Below are positions 31,042 to 41,479 of a DNA stretch of 64,000 nt, in pieces (position 1 is the stretch's first letter; each line of letters starts with the position of its first letter). The translations under genes were made by a program, and so were the position numbers. Location: positions 44,316 through 108,315 of the forward strand of contig CAICTM010000141.1 of the NCBI GenBank assembly GCA_903772945.1. Direction: 5' to 3'. A model generated the notes under the pieces. That model did not search any database. It was not told the origin of the DNA and saw only the letters and a list, made by a program, of their open reading frames with translations. The stretch comes from Seminavis robusta. Taxonomy: Eukaryota > Bacillariophyta > Bacillariophyceae > Naviculales > Naviculaceae.

Positions 31042-32763
31042 TCACCTCATATGATGTGCCTTCAGCATCCCGCCACACCCCGAAATTTTCTCTTGCCAGA
31101 TACGGTCTTCATAGTACTCTCGCAGCGTATTCTCCAGTTGTGGCGTAACCTCTCGTCCGTCTGGATGATTCCCCATCTTGGGCTTCTTTATGCTCTCTTT
31201 CATTCTGGCCGAAACCATTTCCAGTTCTCCCTTCATCAAGGCAAACGTATTGTTGATGCGCTCCTTCTCTTCGTGGGGAGCAGCAAGGAACCACAGGTCG
31301 TTTAGAAAGTGTCTCGTGACGTCTGCATTGGCTCCCGATCGTTTGTGTATGACCACCATAAACTCCTCCAAACTATCCAATCCAGTGTGTCCTACCGCCA
31401 GGCCCAAAAACTCGTGAATGATGGTAAGAGTGTTCATTTCGTTGGCAACAACTCGCGTCAGTGGTTGCGAGTCCTGAGAGATCTTGTGGAAATAGTCCTG
31501 CAAGAATCGAATGTCATACATCATGCGACACAGCGCTCTGGCCGGGCAGGCAAAGGGCAGCGCCTTTCGCCGATCCTCTTCGGATTTGCCAAACTTCTTT
31601 GTGGACTTTCGTCGCACGTAGGAGCTCTTCTTCAGCAAGAGTTCGACAAAGAAACATACCGTGGCACGTACAAGGGCAACCACCACTTTGTGATAGAGGA
31701 AATCATTGCAAAGAAAGTTTTGCAGATCGTTGTTGTATTCTTCAAACCCTCGCAGCATGGTCAGAATCACCTCGTTGTGTGTGTATCGATCTTCCCAGTC
31801 TCTGCTAAACAACTCCTCCGTGACGGTGGATTCTCTGACATTTCTCATGACGTACAAATGGCTCGACTGTGATGCATAAACGGCATCACTGACAAAGAGT
31901 GTCGCCAAGTCGTTGGCTTCTCGTCGAATGACTTCGGTTTTGGTGTCTCCGTCCAGTGCGTTCCACTCTAGGAAGGGGTATTTGAGCTCTAGATCTGTCA
32001 TGAGGTCTTCAATCCGTGTCATCATGCGAAAGAAATCGTTTGCCGTGGCACAGCACATGTCAAAGCTAGTCAAGAAAGTTTCCCGATGTCGTGTTTGTTC
32101 GGCCCAAATGCAGCGAAAGATGGCCAAAAGCGCATCCTCAATCACATCCTCTCCGTCGTCTGAATTGAGAATACCAGCGTCTTCCAAAAAGTCGTGTAAA
32201 ACGTTCAGTTGGACATCTACCAGAAAGAAGATATCTTCTGCCAGTGAGGTTGTCAGGATTCCAGTTGTCACAGACCGATTCATGGGGTGGTGTGTTCTAC
32301 ATTGTGTTTTGTTGCGTGGTTTTGTTGGTGATGAGTAATGGAGGTGAGATATAATGTTTGTAGAGAGGACGACTGAACCTGCTCAAAACCAAAGAAAAGC
32401 ACAAGCTAGAACGTACCGATAGGCATTAGAGAGACTGGCTGCTGCCTGCACTCGAAAGCCCTGTAGGAATTTGCTAACCGGAACACTCCAATCTTGACCT
32501 CTTTGAGGGGAAGAAACCTCCATGGCCATTGACCGTCGCGGTGGTGTCACCACTTTGGGTTGCAAGTGTCGCTTCATCCTGGCATTCATGCCTACACTGT
32601 TGACATCGGCAATGTGCTCCGAGATTGGCGTCGTCTCCATAAAGTCACGGGGATTCATGGAGCCAAAGAAACTTTGCAGCACTGCCGAGTCGGTCTGCGA
32701 TGTCATGGACATGCCAGAGAGCCAACTCGTCCCGGAGGACACGCTCAGCTTGGGTGGACCCAT
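31042..32763 (-). CDS. Probable exocyst subunit Sec6-like protein
   Basis: Exons 32763-32417 and 32296-31042, intron 32297-32416, joined in phase 2 as NAYR|THHPMNRSV, 533 aa. The first exon is Ser/Pro-rich and probably disordered; the second is all-helical. Segments such as FDMCCATANDFFRMM, WEDRYTHNEVILTMLRGFEEY and LVRATVCFFVELLLKKS resemble the helical-bundle C-terminal half of exocyst Sec6, which tethers secretory vesicles at the plasma membrane. The similarity is weak and read by eye; another CATCHR-type tethering protein, or an unrelated helical protein, is possible. An earlier exon may exist. Confidence 0.6.
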
Positions 32764-33834
32764 CGTTACCGTTTTCGTCCCAGATTCGGTTGAGCTCGTA
32801 CTGGTAGCTGGTTAGTGGGAATTGTGAAAAGTATTCTTCGATCGAGAAGAGTGCCTATCCAACAAGCCATCAAGGGAGTGACAGGCGTGTCTCGTTTAGT
32901 GACAACAATAAACGCTTTGCGATCCGTTCGATCAATCCGTAACACTTGACTGCGCACCCTGGAACGGTCTACAGTCTGTATTGATGAATTGAATTGAATT
33001 GACCTGGTCCAGGCAAGAAAGGGTGTCGGAGATCGTAGAGGTCGTCCTGATGCTGCTTTTCGACTTCTCTTTCGATTTCGTGGAAACAGAATTCAAAGGG
33101 ACTTGTCGCATTCAAAAACGACTCAAAAAACGGCAAATCCGAAGCAACAGTTATTACGCTGGAGTACCAGTACTGTACACGGAACGATACCAGCGCTCCA
33201 TGTTGTGAGCGGAGAAAAATTCACTCGACGACTTGCACCGTCTCACATCTTTAGCTCTCAACAGAGAAACTCAACAGCTGTAGGTAGGTAGCAGGTAGCT
33301 TGAGATTAGCGGCTTTAGCTTGACCCACCAGGTCGTTGCAACTTCTCATAGTTACATCTAGTAATCTCTTGACCGTTCAATCAGGGCTACGGTACATCCG
33401 TACCAAACCTGGCTGAGTTTAGAATTATCTTTTCCAAGGCTTGATTGCTTGCTACGTAGCACATGCTTCCGTGGTTAGCCTCCTCAAATGCATTTTGGGT
33501 GCTACCATCTTTCTTGGCCTCTCACTGCAATGAAAATGTTAGATGGAAGCTCAACGAAAGCTATCTAGGCAGCACAACTAGCTAGTACGGTAGGTACCGG
33601 TATGAGTGGTCTATTGGTTGCCTGTGGTGTTGAGTGGTGTTGTCTTGGTGGTTGTCGTTTTTAAAAGCTGGGGTGCGGCCTTCTAAAGAATGAGGTGTTT
33701 AGATATCGCTAACCCTACCAGAAGTGACAATCTGGTTCGATTTTCCCAGCCCTCAACCGCGTGCTTCCACTACTACGGTATATAAGGGGGTTTAGAGTAG
33801 GGAAATTATCTACGGAAGCCAGCCGGGGCCAGGC
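32764..33834. other. Intergenic region
   Basis: Upstream of the Sec6-like gene. No gene seen. Contains TACCGGTA at 33595-33602 and a TATATAAG box at 33779-33786. Confidence 0.5.
33779..33786 (+). promoter_or_regulatory. Possible TATA box
   Basis: TATATAAG followed by a G-rich run, about 425 bp upstream of the FAM32A start codon. It could serve FAM32A with a long leader, or be incidental. Confidence 0.25.
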
Positions 33835-34150
33835 TTAAGCAAAGAACAGTCGAAATTCAGGACTAGGTTCTGTGGGATCAGGGGCAAGAAATGGAGGACC
33901 ATTACGGGGGGCAAAGGGTTTGGCTGTGCGGGACCCACGGAGACATAAATGGGTAGCTTTCACAAGGGCAATTGAGATACGGGTCTGCATGAAGAACATC
34001 ATTTGAGAGTAGGAAAATTGAGTTTTGGAGGCAGTAGCAGAAGCAAGGCGTTGTAAGAGAGTCTTGGCTTGAGGGGCAAGCATGCCATCCACTGAAACAA
34101 CAAAGGGGTGGAAGGAAGCGCGATTGGACTCACACGCGTCTTTATATTTG
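33835..34150 (-). pseudogene. C-terminal relic of a reverse-transcriptase-type polyprotein
   Basis: The minus-strand frame reads FHPFVVSVDGMLAPQAKTLL, then SQMMFFMQTRISIALVKATH and LCLRGSR. This is the tail I associate with reverse-transcriptase-containing open frames repeated in diatom and other stramenopile genomes. Everything upstream of it is missing and replaced by the FAM32A gene on the other strand. It lies within the 5' flank of FAM32A. The family call is from memory. Confidence 0.5.
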
Positions 34151-34210
34151 GAAATTTTACGGTAGTACACACCGTCACTCCACCACGAGAGCAGCAGTGC
34201 AAACAACACC

Positions 34211-34636
34211 ATGACCAAGACAGCCTTCATGGGAGGGGCGTTGTCCTTCAAGGGCGACAAGAAGAAAAAGGCCAAGAAGAAGAAGAGCAAATCCAAGCAT
34301 TCTGTGGACTCTGACGACAAGAAGAAGTACGATGATGACGATGCGCTGATTGTACGTGAAGACGAGGACGAAGAATTGACGGAGGCCGAAAAGAAGGCAA
34401 AGAAGAAAAAGGAAGAGAGGGACAAGGAAGACCTTCAAAAGGCCGCCAGCAAAAGTCACCGCGAACGCATTGAAGATTTTAATGAAAAGCTAGGGAATCT
34501 CACAGAGCTCAACGACATTCCAAGGGTAAGACTGCGACGGAAAATTCTGCTTGTGTTGTTCCCGTTTTCCCATTTCTCATCCGAACTGTTGTTGTCCGTT
34601 TTCGTCGTTTAGGTGAGTGCTGCTGGTAATGGTTAA
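34211..34636 (+). CDS. FAM32A: FAM32A-like spliceosome-associated protein
   Basis: Exons 34211-34525 and 34613-34636, intron 34526-34612 (GTAAGA...GTTTAG), 112 aa, the same size as human FAM32A. That protein enters the catalytic spliceosome at the exon-ligation stage. Visible: a short hydrophobic start with GGALSFKG, a Lys-rich stretch, and the conserved tail ASKSHRERIEDFNEKLGNL...LNDIPRVS, which corresponds to the human KTHKQRVEDFN...DIPKVS tail. The last exon adds only VSAAGNG, so the functional C-terminus depends on correct splicing; reading through the intron gives an unrelated tail. The protein would act in the nucleus. Confidence 0.88.
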
Positions 34637-34969
34637 ATCAACTGCATCCGCAGCGAAGAGTAGTACCATAGCGGTACTTGTAGGCAAACAATATTTTCAC
34701 AAAGAGAGTGGGGGGAGCAACGAAAGGAACAACGTGGCTGTACCCAGCGTGATCAAGCTAGCTAGAGAGGGTGTTCAATGATCAGCGACAATAAACTCGA
34801 ATCAATCTCGATTGGATTAGATTACATATTGATCCGCTGAATGATTCAATGATTCAATCGGCGAGTATGCAAAGCATCGGTAGTTATGCAGCATTCATAT
34901 TTTTATAGCAATGCGCAGAAGTGTCTTCTCCAGCAGTTGTGTAACATGTAGCTGCTAGCTAGTTGTCAG
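34637..34969. other. Convergent intergenic region, FAM32A / PGAM5
   Basis: 333 bp between convergent stop codons. Contains an imperfect ATTGATTC/GAATCA-rich patch near 34795-34860 and an AGCTAGCT near 34953. No gene. Confidence 0.5.
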
Positions 34970-36346
34970 CTACCAGTTGAACCCATGGTGTCCTGAAAAA
35001 GTCACCAATTCCGGTGAAAGGTGCCCAACATCACCCAGCGTCCTGCAACTTACCCCACCAGTCGGCCGAATCGTCAGATAGGTCAAGGAACAATTGAAGG
35101 TACACAAACGGAGCCATGCTTCGGGTGGCAATTGCAGAGCTCTTTTTTTGTGTGACGGATTGTTGAGTAGTGTGCAAAATGAATGTATTAATCGGGGCAA
35201 CATCAGAAGATTATTAGTTCGGTGTGATCGGGCTGGTACTTGCCCTCAAATAATCACGATCGGCGGCAGTGCATCTCGCGAACTTACCTGAGGCAAAAGT
35301 ATCGAATGACATTGGCATGACACACAATGATTTCGTATTCGTGTCTTGCAGCGGGGGAAGTATCCTCTGGTGGCGGGACATCCTTGCCATCATTTTCTAA
35401 GAAGAGAGCATCGTCGGGCATTGCAATTGGATCTGCCCTGTGAAAGTTCTTTTGGAATGCCTCTTCGATGCGGGCGTGTTGCTCTTGTGTCTTGTGAATG
35501 GTGTTATCGCTGACTTTGCCTCCAGATGGAATGTGGTGTGATGGCCTATGGTAGGAATGGATTGTATCATTTCATTTTGTCGAGGGAAGGAAGAGAGCAC
35601 AAAATCAATATATTGAGAGATGCCAAGACAAAAAGCTTTTGTGATTTTACAATCACAACTAGACTAACTCACCTTCCCTCATTGAGCAATGGATCTGGTT
35701 CGGCGCGCTCTACCTGTGGGAAGTGAGAAGCAATGATATCACAAGTCTCCTTGGCTCGTGCCATTCCAGAGACTCGGACAATTTTGATATTGCAGGGACT
35801 GTCGGGATCTCCTTCGGCACCCCGAATCATTTGGGCTAATCGTTTCCCCGTTTCATTGGCTTGTTTCCTCCCCAGTTCTGTCAGGATTCGTTTTTCATCT
35901 TCCTTGTGCGTTTCATCGTATTGACCGTGTCGAACCAGGATGATGTGTCTTGTCACTCCATATTTTCTCAGGTACCGCCTCTTTCTCCTGTCCAGCTTGT
36001 CATTGCCTGACGGGATGGGCTCTCTCCCATCCCAATTTTCGTCGTACATGGGCCACTCCAATTTCGGTTGGAAAATTTGTGAATTGGGGATAATGTCATA
36101 GAAATACCCCTTGGCATCTCGCTGGAATCCAGCGTTCCCAGTGCCAGTCTTGGGGCTTGTGCTGTCGACGGTACTAGTACTGCTTGAGGATGACGAGGAT
36201 GATTCATTCTCCTTCTTTTTAGCAGTCGCTTCACAATTTGAGAGTCCCTGATAGCTGGACAGTGCAAAGGAAGTCAACGCAGCTGCAGCCATTACCGGCA
36301 GAGCCTTGGTGGCGCTACGGTTGGCAAACCGAAAAAAGGCCGACAT
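34970..36346 (-). CDS. PGAM5: PGAM5-like mitochondrial protein phosphatase
   Basis: Three exons: 36346-35673, 35545-35288, 35141-34970; introns 35546-35672 and 35142-35287; 367 aa. PGAM5 is a histidine-phosphatase-fold Ser/Thr phosphatase of mitochondrial membranes. The catalytic His lies in ILVRHGQYDET; LTELGRKQANETGKRL follows; the second His is in IIVCHANVIRYFCLR; and the tail ALQLPPEAWLRL...TIRPTGGVSCRTLGDVGHL matches animal PGAM5 closely. The N-terminus (KALPVMAAAALTSFALSSY) is a single hydrophobic segment after a basic start, as in the family. A Ser run lies at about residues 49-60. All three exon joints fall inside conserved family lines, which supports the model. Confidence 0.93.
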
Positions 36347-36689
36347 ATTATTGTGACCAAGGGTATGTTGCTACCGATGCCCTTGCCCGATGAGAGGAAG
36401 CCAGAGGCTTAATTAGATGAACGGTCGGAACTGTAGGAGTGTGCAACGCTCGACCTGCTATTGCTGGAATGATAGTGCAGATCGGGAGCGACTCGACTTG
36501 TGCAATGCAATGTGTAAAATGTACCGGTTGGGAAACGGCGGATGGTAGCTGGGATGGCCATTGTGAGCTCGTGGAGGGAGAGAAAAAATCCAACGGTAAC
36601 AAAGATACCGACCCTTAGATACGGCTACCTACGACCCCGACCAAAGTCCATCTTAGCTGGCTTTTAGAGCAAAAATCTGGTCGCGAGAG
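36347..36689. other. Intergenic region upstream of PGAM5
   Basis: No gene recognised. Presumed PGAM5 promoter. Confidence 0.45.
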
Positions 36690-37308
36690 CTGGAAGGCAC
36701 CAGGTTTTACCCGCTTCGCCAAAAAAGTCGCGATAGTCGCGCTAATGTCGCGCTAAAAGTCGCGGTATAGTCGTGCGCGACTTTAATTTGAATCCAAATA
36801 GTCGCGATATAGTCGCGGTAAAGTCGCGGTAAAATACTAGTTATTTACAAGCAAAGTCGTCCTAAAGTCGTTCTAAAGTCGCGAAAGTCGTTCTAGTCGT
36901 GGTGAAAAGTCGCGATAAAGTCGCGGTGCGCGACTTTAGAACGACTTTCGCCACTTTGGAACGACTATTGACTATTGAGAGAACCTGGAAGGCCCGGTCA
37001 CGCGACTGCTGGTCGCCAAAAATCAGCATAAAGTCGCACACAGCATCAAAGTCGCATCAAACGTCGTATGTAAAGTCGCATACGAGTCGCATGAAAGTCG
37101 CGTGCGACTTTCTCGCACGCTTTCTATAAGCAAGCTGACAGAGTCGTGTAGGATCGCTGAAAGTCGTTTGGAAAGTCGTACCAAAGTCGCATGCGACTCG
37201 CACACGACTCGCACGCGACTTTATGAACGACTTTTAGCGATCCTACGCGACTTTGATCGATCCGGGACTTTAAGTCGCATGACGGGGCCTTCCTGGTGCC
37301 TTCCTGGA
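36690..37308. repeat. Foldback-like block of AAAGTCGC words with inverted termini
   Basis: The termini are inverted repeats: GGAAGGCACCAGG at 36692-36704 and its complement at 37292-37304. A second inverted pair lies at 36984-37007 and 37273-37296 (CTGGAAGGCCCGGTCAC versus its near complement). Between them the sequence is made largely of repeated words of the type AAAGTCGCGGTA, AAGTCG and the complementary CGCGACTTT, so it can fold on itself over several hundred bases. No conserved protein is encoded; open frames here are Arg/Ser-rich artefacts of the repeat. Possibly a foldback transposon or a structured tandem repeat. Confidence 0.65.
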
Positions 37309-37886
37309 CAGATAGTCTCTAGAGATGATGCAGACCTACGGTACGAACTGGGAGGTTGGTCTGCTTCGATTCCGGTGGAGCATTTGTTTGGGCGCCATGT
37401 CTTTTTCGAGGGTTTTGAGAAGATCACGTTGAAGGATGGTACGCAAGGCTTCATGCTGGTGTATGGCTCTTGAAGCCACTGTATCTTGGGAGTTTGAGAT
37501 TATTTGTTTTGTTGCAGAGTGGGCCATTCTTGCAAAGCTCTAGCTGGTACGGTCCACAATTCACAACTAGAAATAAAAGCGAAGGTATAATACAGTTTGA
37601 ATTGCGCAGGTTTATCGCTCTAACTATTAGCTTCTAGTTACAACAATGATCATGACATCATGAAGGATGAGGCCCTCCCCAAGAAGCTGTCAGTCTGCCC
37701 GGAGCCACAATTGCCGAGAGCCGGTGCACGTAAGGGGTCCTCGAGAGCTACTAGCTAGTACACGCAAGCATAGCAGCAGAAAAGCACTGTGACAGAACAA
37801 AGCGCCAAACATAAATTAGATATGATGTTCACTTGTGCGAAATTGGTAAGTTCTTTCAATGGTATTCCTCCTAACATTTGTATGAT
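37309..37886. other. Intergenic region with possible gene relic
   Basis: A short plus-strand frame near 37313-37473 (SIPVEHLFGRHVFFEGFEK) has protein-like composition but no start or family. The rest shows nothing. Confidence 0.3.
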
Positions 37887-38330
37887 TCAAGGGGTAGGAG
37901 CAACGTTCCAACCTTTCTTCCACCCCCCCTCTTCGTGAGCGCTAGTGAAAGCGATTTGCGACAATTCGTTGCCCATTTTGATGACATACATCGGAGTGAC
38001 ATCACCAAACTCCCGAAACCAGCGAGATCCAACAACTTCACATTTCATTGGTTTGGACGGATCGTTGTCAAAGTAGGTCATCAGTTTCTGGCCCTGACCA
38101 TGCTGAGCCCCGTCTTCTCCGAACACCTTGTCATCCTTGAGAAAAATTTGCGGATATTTTGATTGCATCTTGCTGAACCATTCTTCCAACTCGGCATTGG
38201 GAATAAATTTCCCGATATCGGCGGACGTAGGATCGCTGTCTTCTTGTTGGCCAAACATTCTATTCGGGCAGTGGTTTACCAGGCTCCCATTCACTATCAT
38301 CCGATGTGGAATGTGGAGACGGTTTGGCAT
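37887..38330 (-). CDS. Unknown 147-aa protein
   Basis: ATG at 38330, stop at 37887. Composition is protein-like with aromatic-rich segments ([40 protein letters not shown]). No signal peptide, membrane segment or known motif. It is divergent from the flavoprotein gene with only 136 bp between start codons, so the two may share a promoter. It could also be the last exon of a larger gene. No function assigned. Confidence 0.45.
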   Translation of the reverse strand: MPNRLHIPHRMIVNGSLVNHCPNRMFGQQEDSDPTSADIGKFIPNAELEEWFSKMQSKYPQIFLKDDKVFGEDGAQHGQGQKLMTYFDNDPSKPMKCEVVGSRWFREFGDVTPMYVIKMGNELSQIAFTSAHEEGGWKKGWNVAPTP

Positions 38331-38466
38331 TTGGTCACCAGGTTGAGCAAATTGGCTTTTGCAAAGATGTGCTTCGGTGCCTTCAATTATCCTAGCTGGC
38401 TTGTTTCTGGAACACGTACTTTTGTGTCAAGTTTCAAAAGTTTTTTCTTATTGTTTTGTGGACACC

Positions 38467-39369
38467 ATGATGCTGTTGAGACGGCTCCTAATGTTATATT
38501 TCAGCATCACAAGCAGTGCATTGACTCGAAACATTGGAGTCTTTGGCCTCACTGCTTTTTCCAGGATACCCCTCTCGCTGTCCACGTCTTCAGCTGGCCA
38601 AAATTTCTGTGAAGCCAAAATGTCCAATTCTCCCACAACTGCCGCGGAGGCATCCGACGAGACAACTCATACCCGAGACTTGCAACAACAAGACACAAAA
38701 GATAAGGATCCAGAATTGGGCCAAAAATCCTGGAGATCGTTAATCGAGATTTCCATGGCCCGATCCCGAAAAATTCGAGGATCCAACTATGTACAACTTG
38801 CCACCGTAGATTTGGAAGCCATGGAACCACGGTGCCGTACGGTGGTCTTTCGGGGCTTTCAAAAATTTCCAGCTGACCACAAGAACAACAGTGGTGCTTG
38901 CGACGACTTGTCGACTGTCCTGAAAATGTGCACCGATGCACGGTCTCGCAAGGTCCAAGAGTCCCCAGCAGGAGAGATTGTCTGGTGGTTTGCCAAATCC
39001 AGCGAACAGTATCGGATGCGTGGCAAACTCTTGTACGTGGGCGGTCAAAATGATGGAGACGATCCAGAACTAAGCAAAGCTCGTAAAGAGCTATGGGGGA
39101 ATCTCAGTGATCCAGCACGAGAAAGCTTTTTTGACCAAAATGTACCCGGAGCACCCACGACAAAAACGACAGCAACGAATGACGAGAGTGCACCTGCTGG
39201 AGGACGAGATGCGTCTGCTGGAAAGCCATTGCCTCCTCCCGACAACTTTCTCCTGATGCTTCTGTTTCCTCATCATGTGGATTACCTGAATTTAAAGGAA
39301 AACTATCGGCAAGTAGATACCTTCTCGAAAGATGAGAGTTCATGGTCTTTTCAACAAGTCAATGCCTGA
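38467..39369 (+). CDS. Pyridoxamine 5'-phosphate oxidase-like FMN-binding protein (Alr4036 type)
   Basis: 300 aa from ATG 38467. The core has the split-barrel flavin-binding pattern of the Alr4036-type family: WRSLIEISMARSRKIRGSNYVQLATVD, PRCRTVVFRGFQ, MCTDARSRKVQ, and EIVWWFAKSSEQYRMRGKL. Such proteins use FMN; some oxidise pyridoxamine phosphate, others have unknown substrates. The first 45 residues (MMLLRRLLMLYFSITSSALTR) are basic, Ser-rich and hydrophobic, suggesting mitochondrial or ER/plastid targeting. An upstream in-frame ATG is not preferred. The 3' end is duplicated downstream (see 39313-39650). Confidence 0.8.
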   Translation: MMLLRRLLMLYFSITSSALTRNIGVFGLTAFSRIPLSLSTSSAGQNFCEAKMSNSPTTAAEASDETTHTRDLQQQDTKDKDPELGQKSWRSLIEISMARSRKIRGSNYVQLATVDLEAMEPRCRTVVFRGFQKFPADHKNNSGACDDLSTVLKMCTDARSRKVQESPAGEIVWWFAKSSEQYRMRGKLLYVGGQNDGDDPELSKARKELWGNLSDPARESFFDQNVPGAPTTKTTATNDESAPAGGRDASAGKPLPPPDNFLLMLLFPHHVDYLNLKENYRQVDTFSKDESSWSFQQVNA

Positions 39370-39650
39370 AGGAAAGCAACTGCAAGAACTACCTGTCCCG
39401 TTTCAGTGTAGCTTGGCAAGAAAGGAACAACGCTAAGGAAGACAGTGTGTATGATAAAGTTTCATAACAACTAGAAGTAGATACCTTCTCGAAAGATGAG
39501 AGTGAATGGTCGTTTCAACAAGTCAATGCCTGAAGGGGTTGGTACGGTATCTGCCTAGCCACCACTGTACATAAAATGCAGCTACGGTACGGTAGCTTGG
39601 CAACAAAGAACAACGCTAAAGAAAGAGTGTTTTATGATAAGATAGCAACT
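39313..39650 (+). repeat. Tandem duplication of flavoprotein gene 3' end (~164 bp)
   Basis: GTAGATACCTTCTCG... and the last 19 codons with the TGA stop recur at 39477-39535, offset by 164 bp, and the following untranslated sequence (TTGGCAA..AAGAACAACGC) is repeated too. The second copy has a changed codon (GAATGG for TCATGG). It lies outside the gene, after the first stop. Confidence 0.75.
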
Positions 39651-39861
39651 AGAGTACGGTACTAAAAGACGTTGCAAGGACACCAAGCTAGCTAGAGCCT
39701 CTTCCTTCGTTCTGACTACAGACACTCGATCACTTCCACTAGAAAGACAATCACCACACAACAATCACGAAACTTTTTCATCCCCAGACATAGAATATTG
39801 TAGCGAGTTCACGGAGACCGGGCACGACATGTCCACGTACAAACAAGCTAGCTAGCGCCCC

Positions 39862-41479
39862 TTAAGGAGGGGAAACAGGTCGACTTTGTGTTTGCTGTGT
39901 GCTTCGTGATCGCTTCCAAGAGCGATCCAAATATGAGAGTTGAGGTGTTGTCGATGACATGTACAGGGGACGGGATCCTCCTGTTGTTCCATTGGGCGAT
40001 GGTTTGACATTGTCGTCATCGTCATTGGTGTTGTTGCTGATGTCATTATCGTCATCGTGGTCTCCTCCTTCACTGCAACTACTCTTGTCATCGGAATCAT
40101 CCTTGCCTTCTCCTTCTTCTCGCTTGTGTCGCTTTTGTTCCCGCCCATCCTCCTCGGCGGCCTCCTTGTTCCTCATCATTTCCTGTACGTACGGATCGTA
40201 CTTCATGACAAACTTATCGCGGGCATTCATGGCTTTGGCTCGATTGGCGAGATGAGGATATCGAATTTCGAGTTGACACAACCACTTCCACGCCAATCGC
40301 TTTCGTCCGACCCGTGTCTTGAGCCATACTTCGTCAAAGTTGCGGGAGGAGCAAAAGTTCTGGGTGATTCCAACCGTGTGTGTCAAGTTGAGTACGGCGT
40401 GCCACCATCCATTGGGGATAAAGACGGTCTCTCCTGGACCCTGGGTAAACTCGTAGCAGGCAAAGTCTTTGTAGTCGCTCCCTTCCGGTAGAACTGCATT
40501 GCAAAAGCACGCCGCGGCAGCCTTGCGCTTGATGCGCGGTAGAATGTACATGAAATAGTGTACTGGTTCATCGTCTTCGTCATCACGGACGAGATCCCTA
40601 CCTTTGACGACCGACTTTGGTACGTGTGGTGGAAAGAGGACCCATCGTTTCTGTCCGTGGATTAGCGTGTTCCACGCGCTGGTGTCGAGAGGATCAATGT
40701 GAACCGATGTCCCGGATCGCTCTGTGGGTACCGTATCAATTGACATTAGCAAAACCTATACACAAGTCTTGTCCATGACGTATGAATAAAGTTATCAACC
40801 AAACTGAACTGAACGTACCAGGCCCGACCAGGAACCAACGATAAGGAGGACGACGCCGTTCACTGCAGAGTCGAAAGAGATCCTCCTTGAAGTACGATGG
40901 GACTTTGTAATCTCTCAGAATTTTCTTGGCAATCTTGTCGTCTTCAAATGCGGAATCGAAAATGTACAGAGGAGAATCGTCGTGATTGTTTTGCAAATAT
41001 CGGAGGAAATGCTTCAGTTTGACTTTAATGCTATTTCCATCGTCGTCTTCTCCGCATTTGAAGGCTCGTTCTCGTAATTCTGGGTCATTCTCCAAGGCAA
41101 AAAAGCCCCAATCTCGCAGCGCTCTCCATTGAGGAATCTCCTTGCCTCCATCGTGACCAGCAGGGATGTTTCGAATCACGGCTGGAATTTTCTTGGCTTC
41201 GTACTCGCTGGCAAATTGTTGGGGTGTCACTGTCTTGGCGTCGACCATGGCAGGGATTTCTTCGCAAATACGAGCGTTGCTGTTGATGGTGTTGATGTTG
41301 CTGCTGCTGCCATCCCCATTCTCCTCGTCATCTTGTTGCGACGGAATGAATACTTCATAGTCTTCCGAGAGCGAATTCACAAATGCCGGAAAGATCTCAA
41401 ACAATCCATCGTCTTCCCAATCTTCCAGTTCTGGTCGATGCTTGGCCTTGGCCCGTCGCATCGTAGTATGCCAACCCAT
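39862..41479 (-). CDS. JMJD6: JmjC-domain hydroxylase/demethylase, JMJD6-like
   Basis: Exons 41479-40819 and 40721-39862, intron 40722-40818 (97 bp), 506 aa. JMJD6 enzymes use 2-oxoglutarate and Fe(II) to hydroxylate lysines in splicing factors; arginine demethylation has also been reported. Start MGWHTTMRRAKAKHRPELEDW parallels the family's basic start. The splice joint gives VGPGERSGTSVHIDPLDTSAWN, matching the family's [20 protein letters not shown]. Iron ligands are His228, Asp230 and, in NGWWHAVLN, about His328. C-terminal 130 residues are acidic/Ser-rich and probably disordered, with EEDGREQKRHKR as a candidate nuclear signal. An extended frame to 41719 lacks an ATG. Confidence 0.93.

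Noticed and set aside
36720-37270. CRISPR-like array
   Set aside because: Words are irregularly spaced, in both orientations, and the organism is a eukaryote.
37102-37473. 123-codon plus-strand frame
   Set aside because: Its first half is the AAGTCGC repeat; only the last 50 codons look protein-like and no start or family supports a gene.
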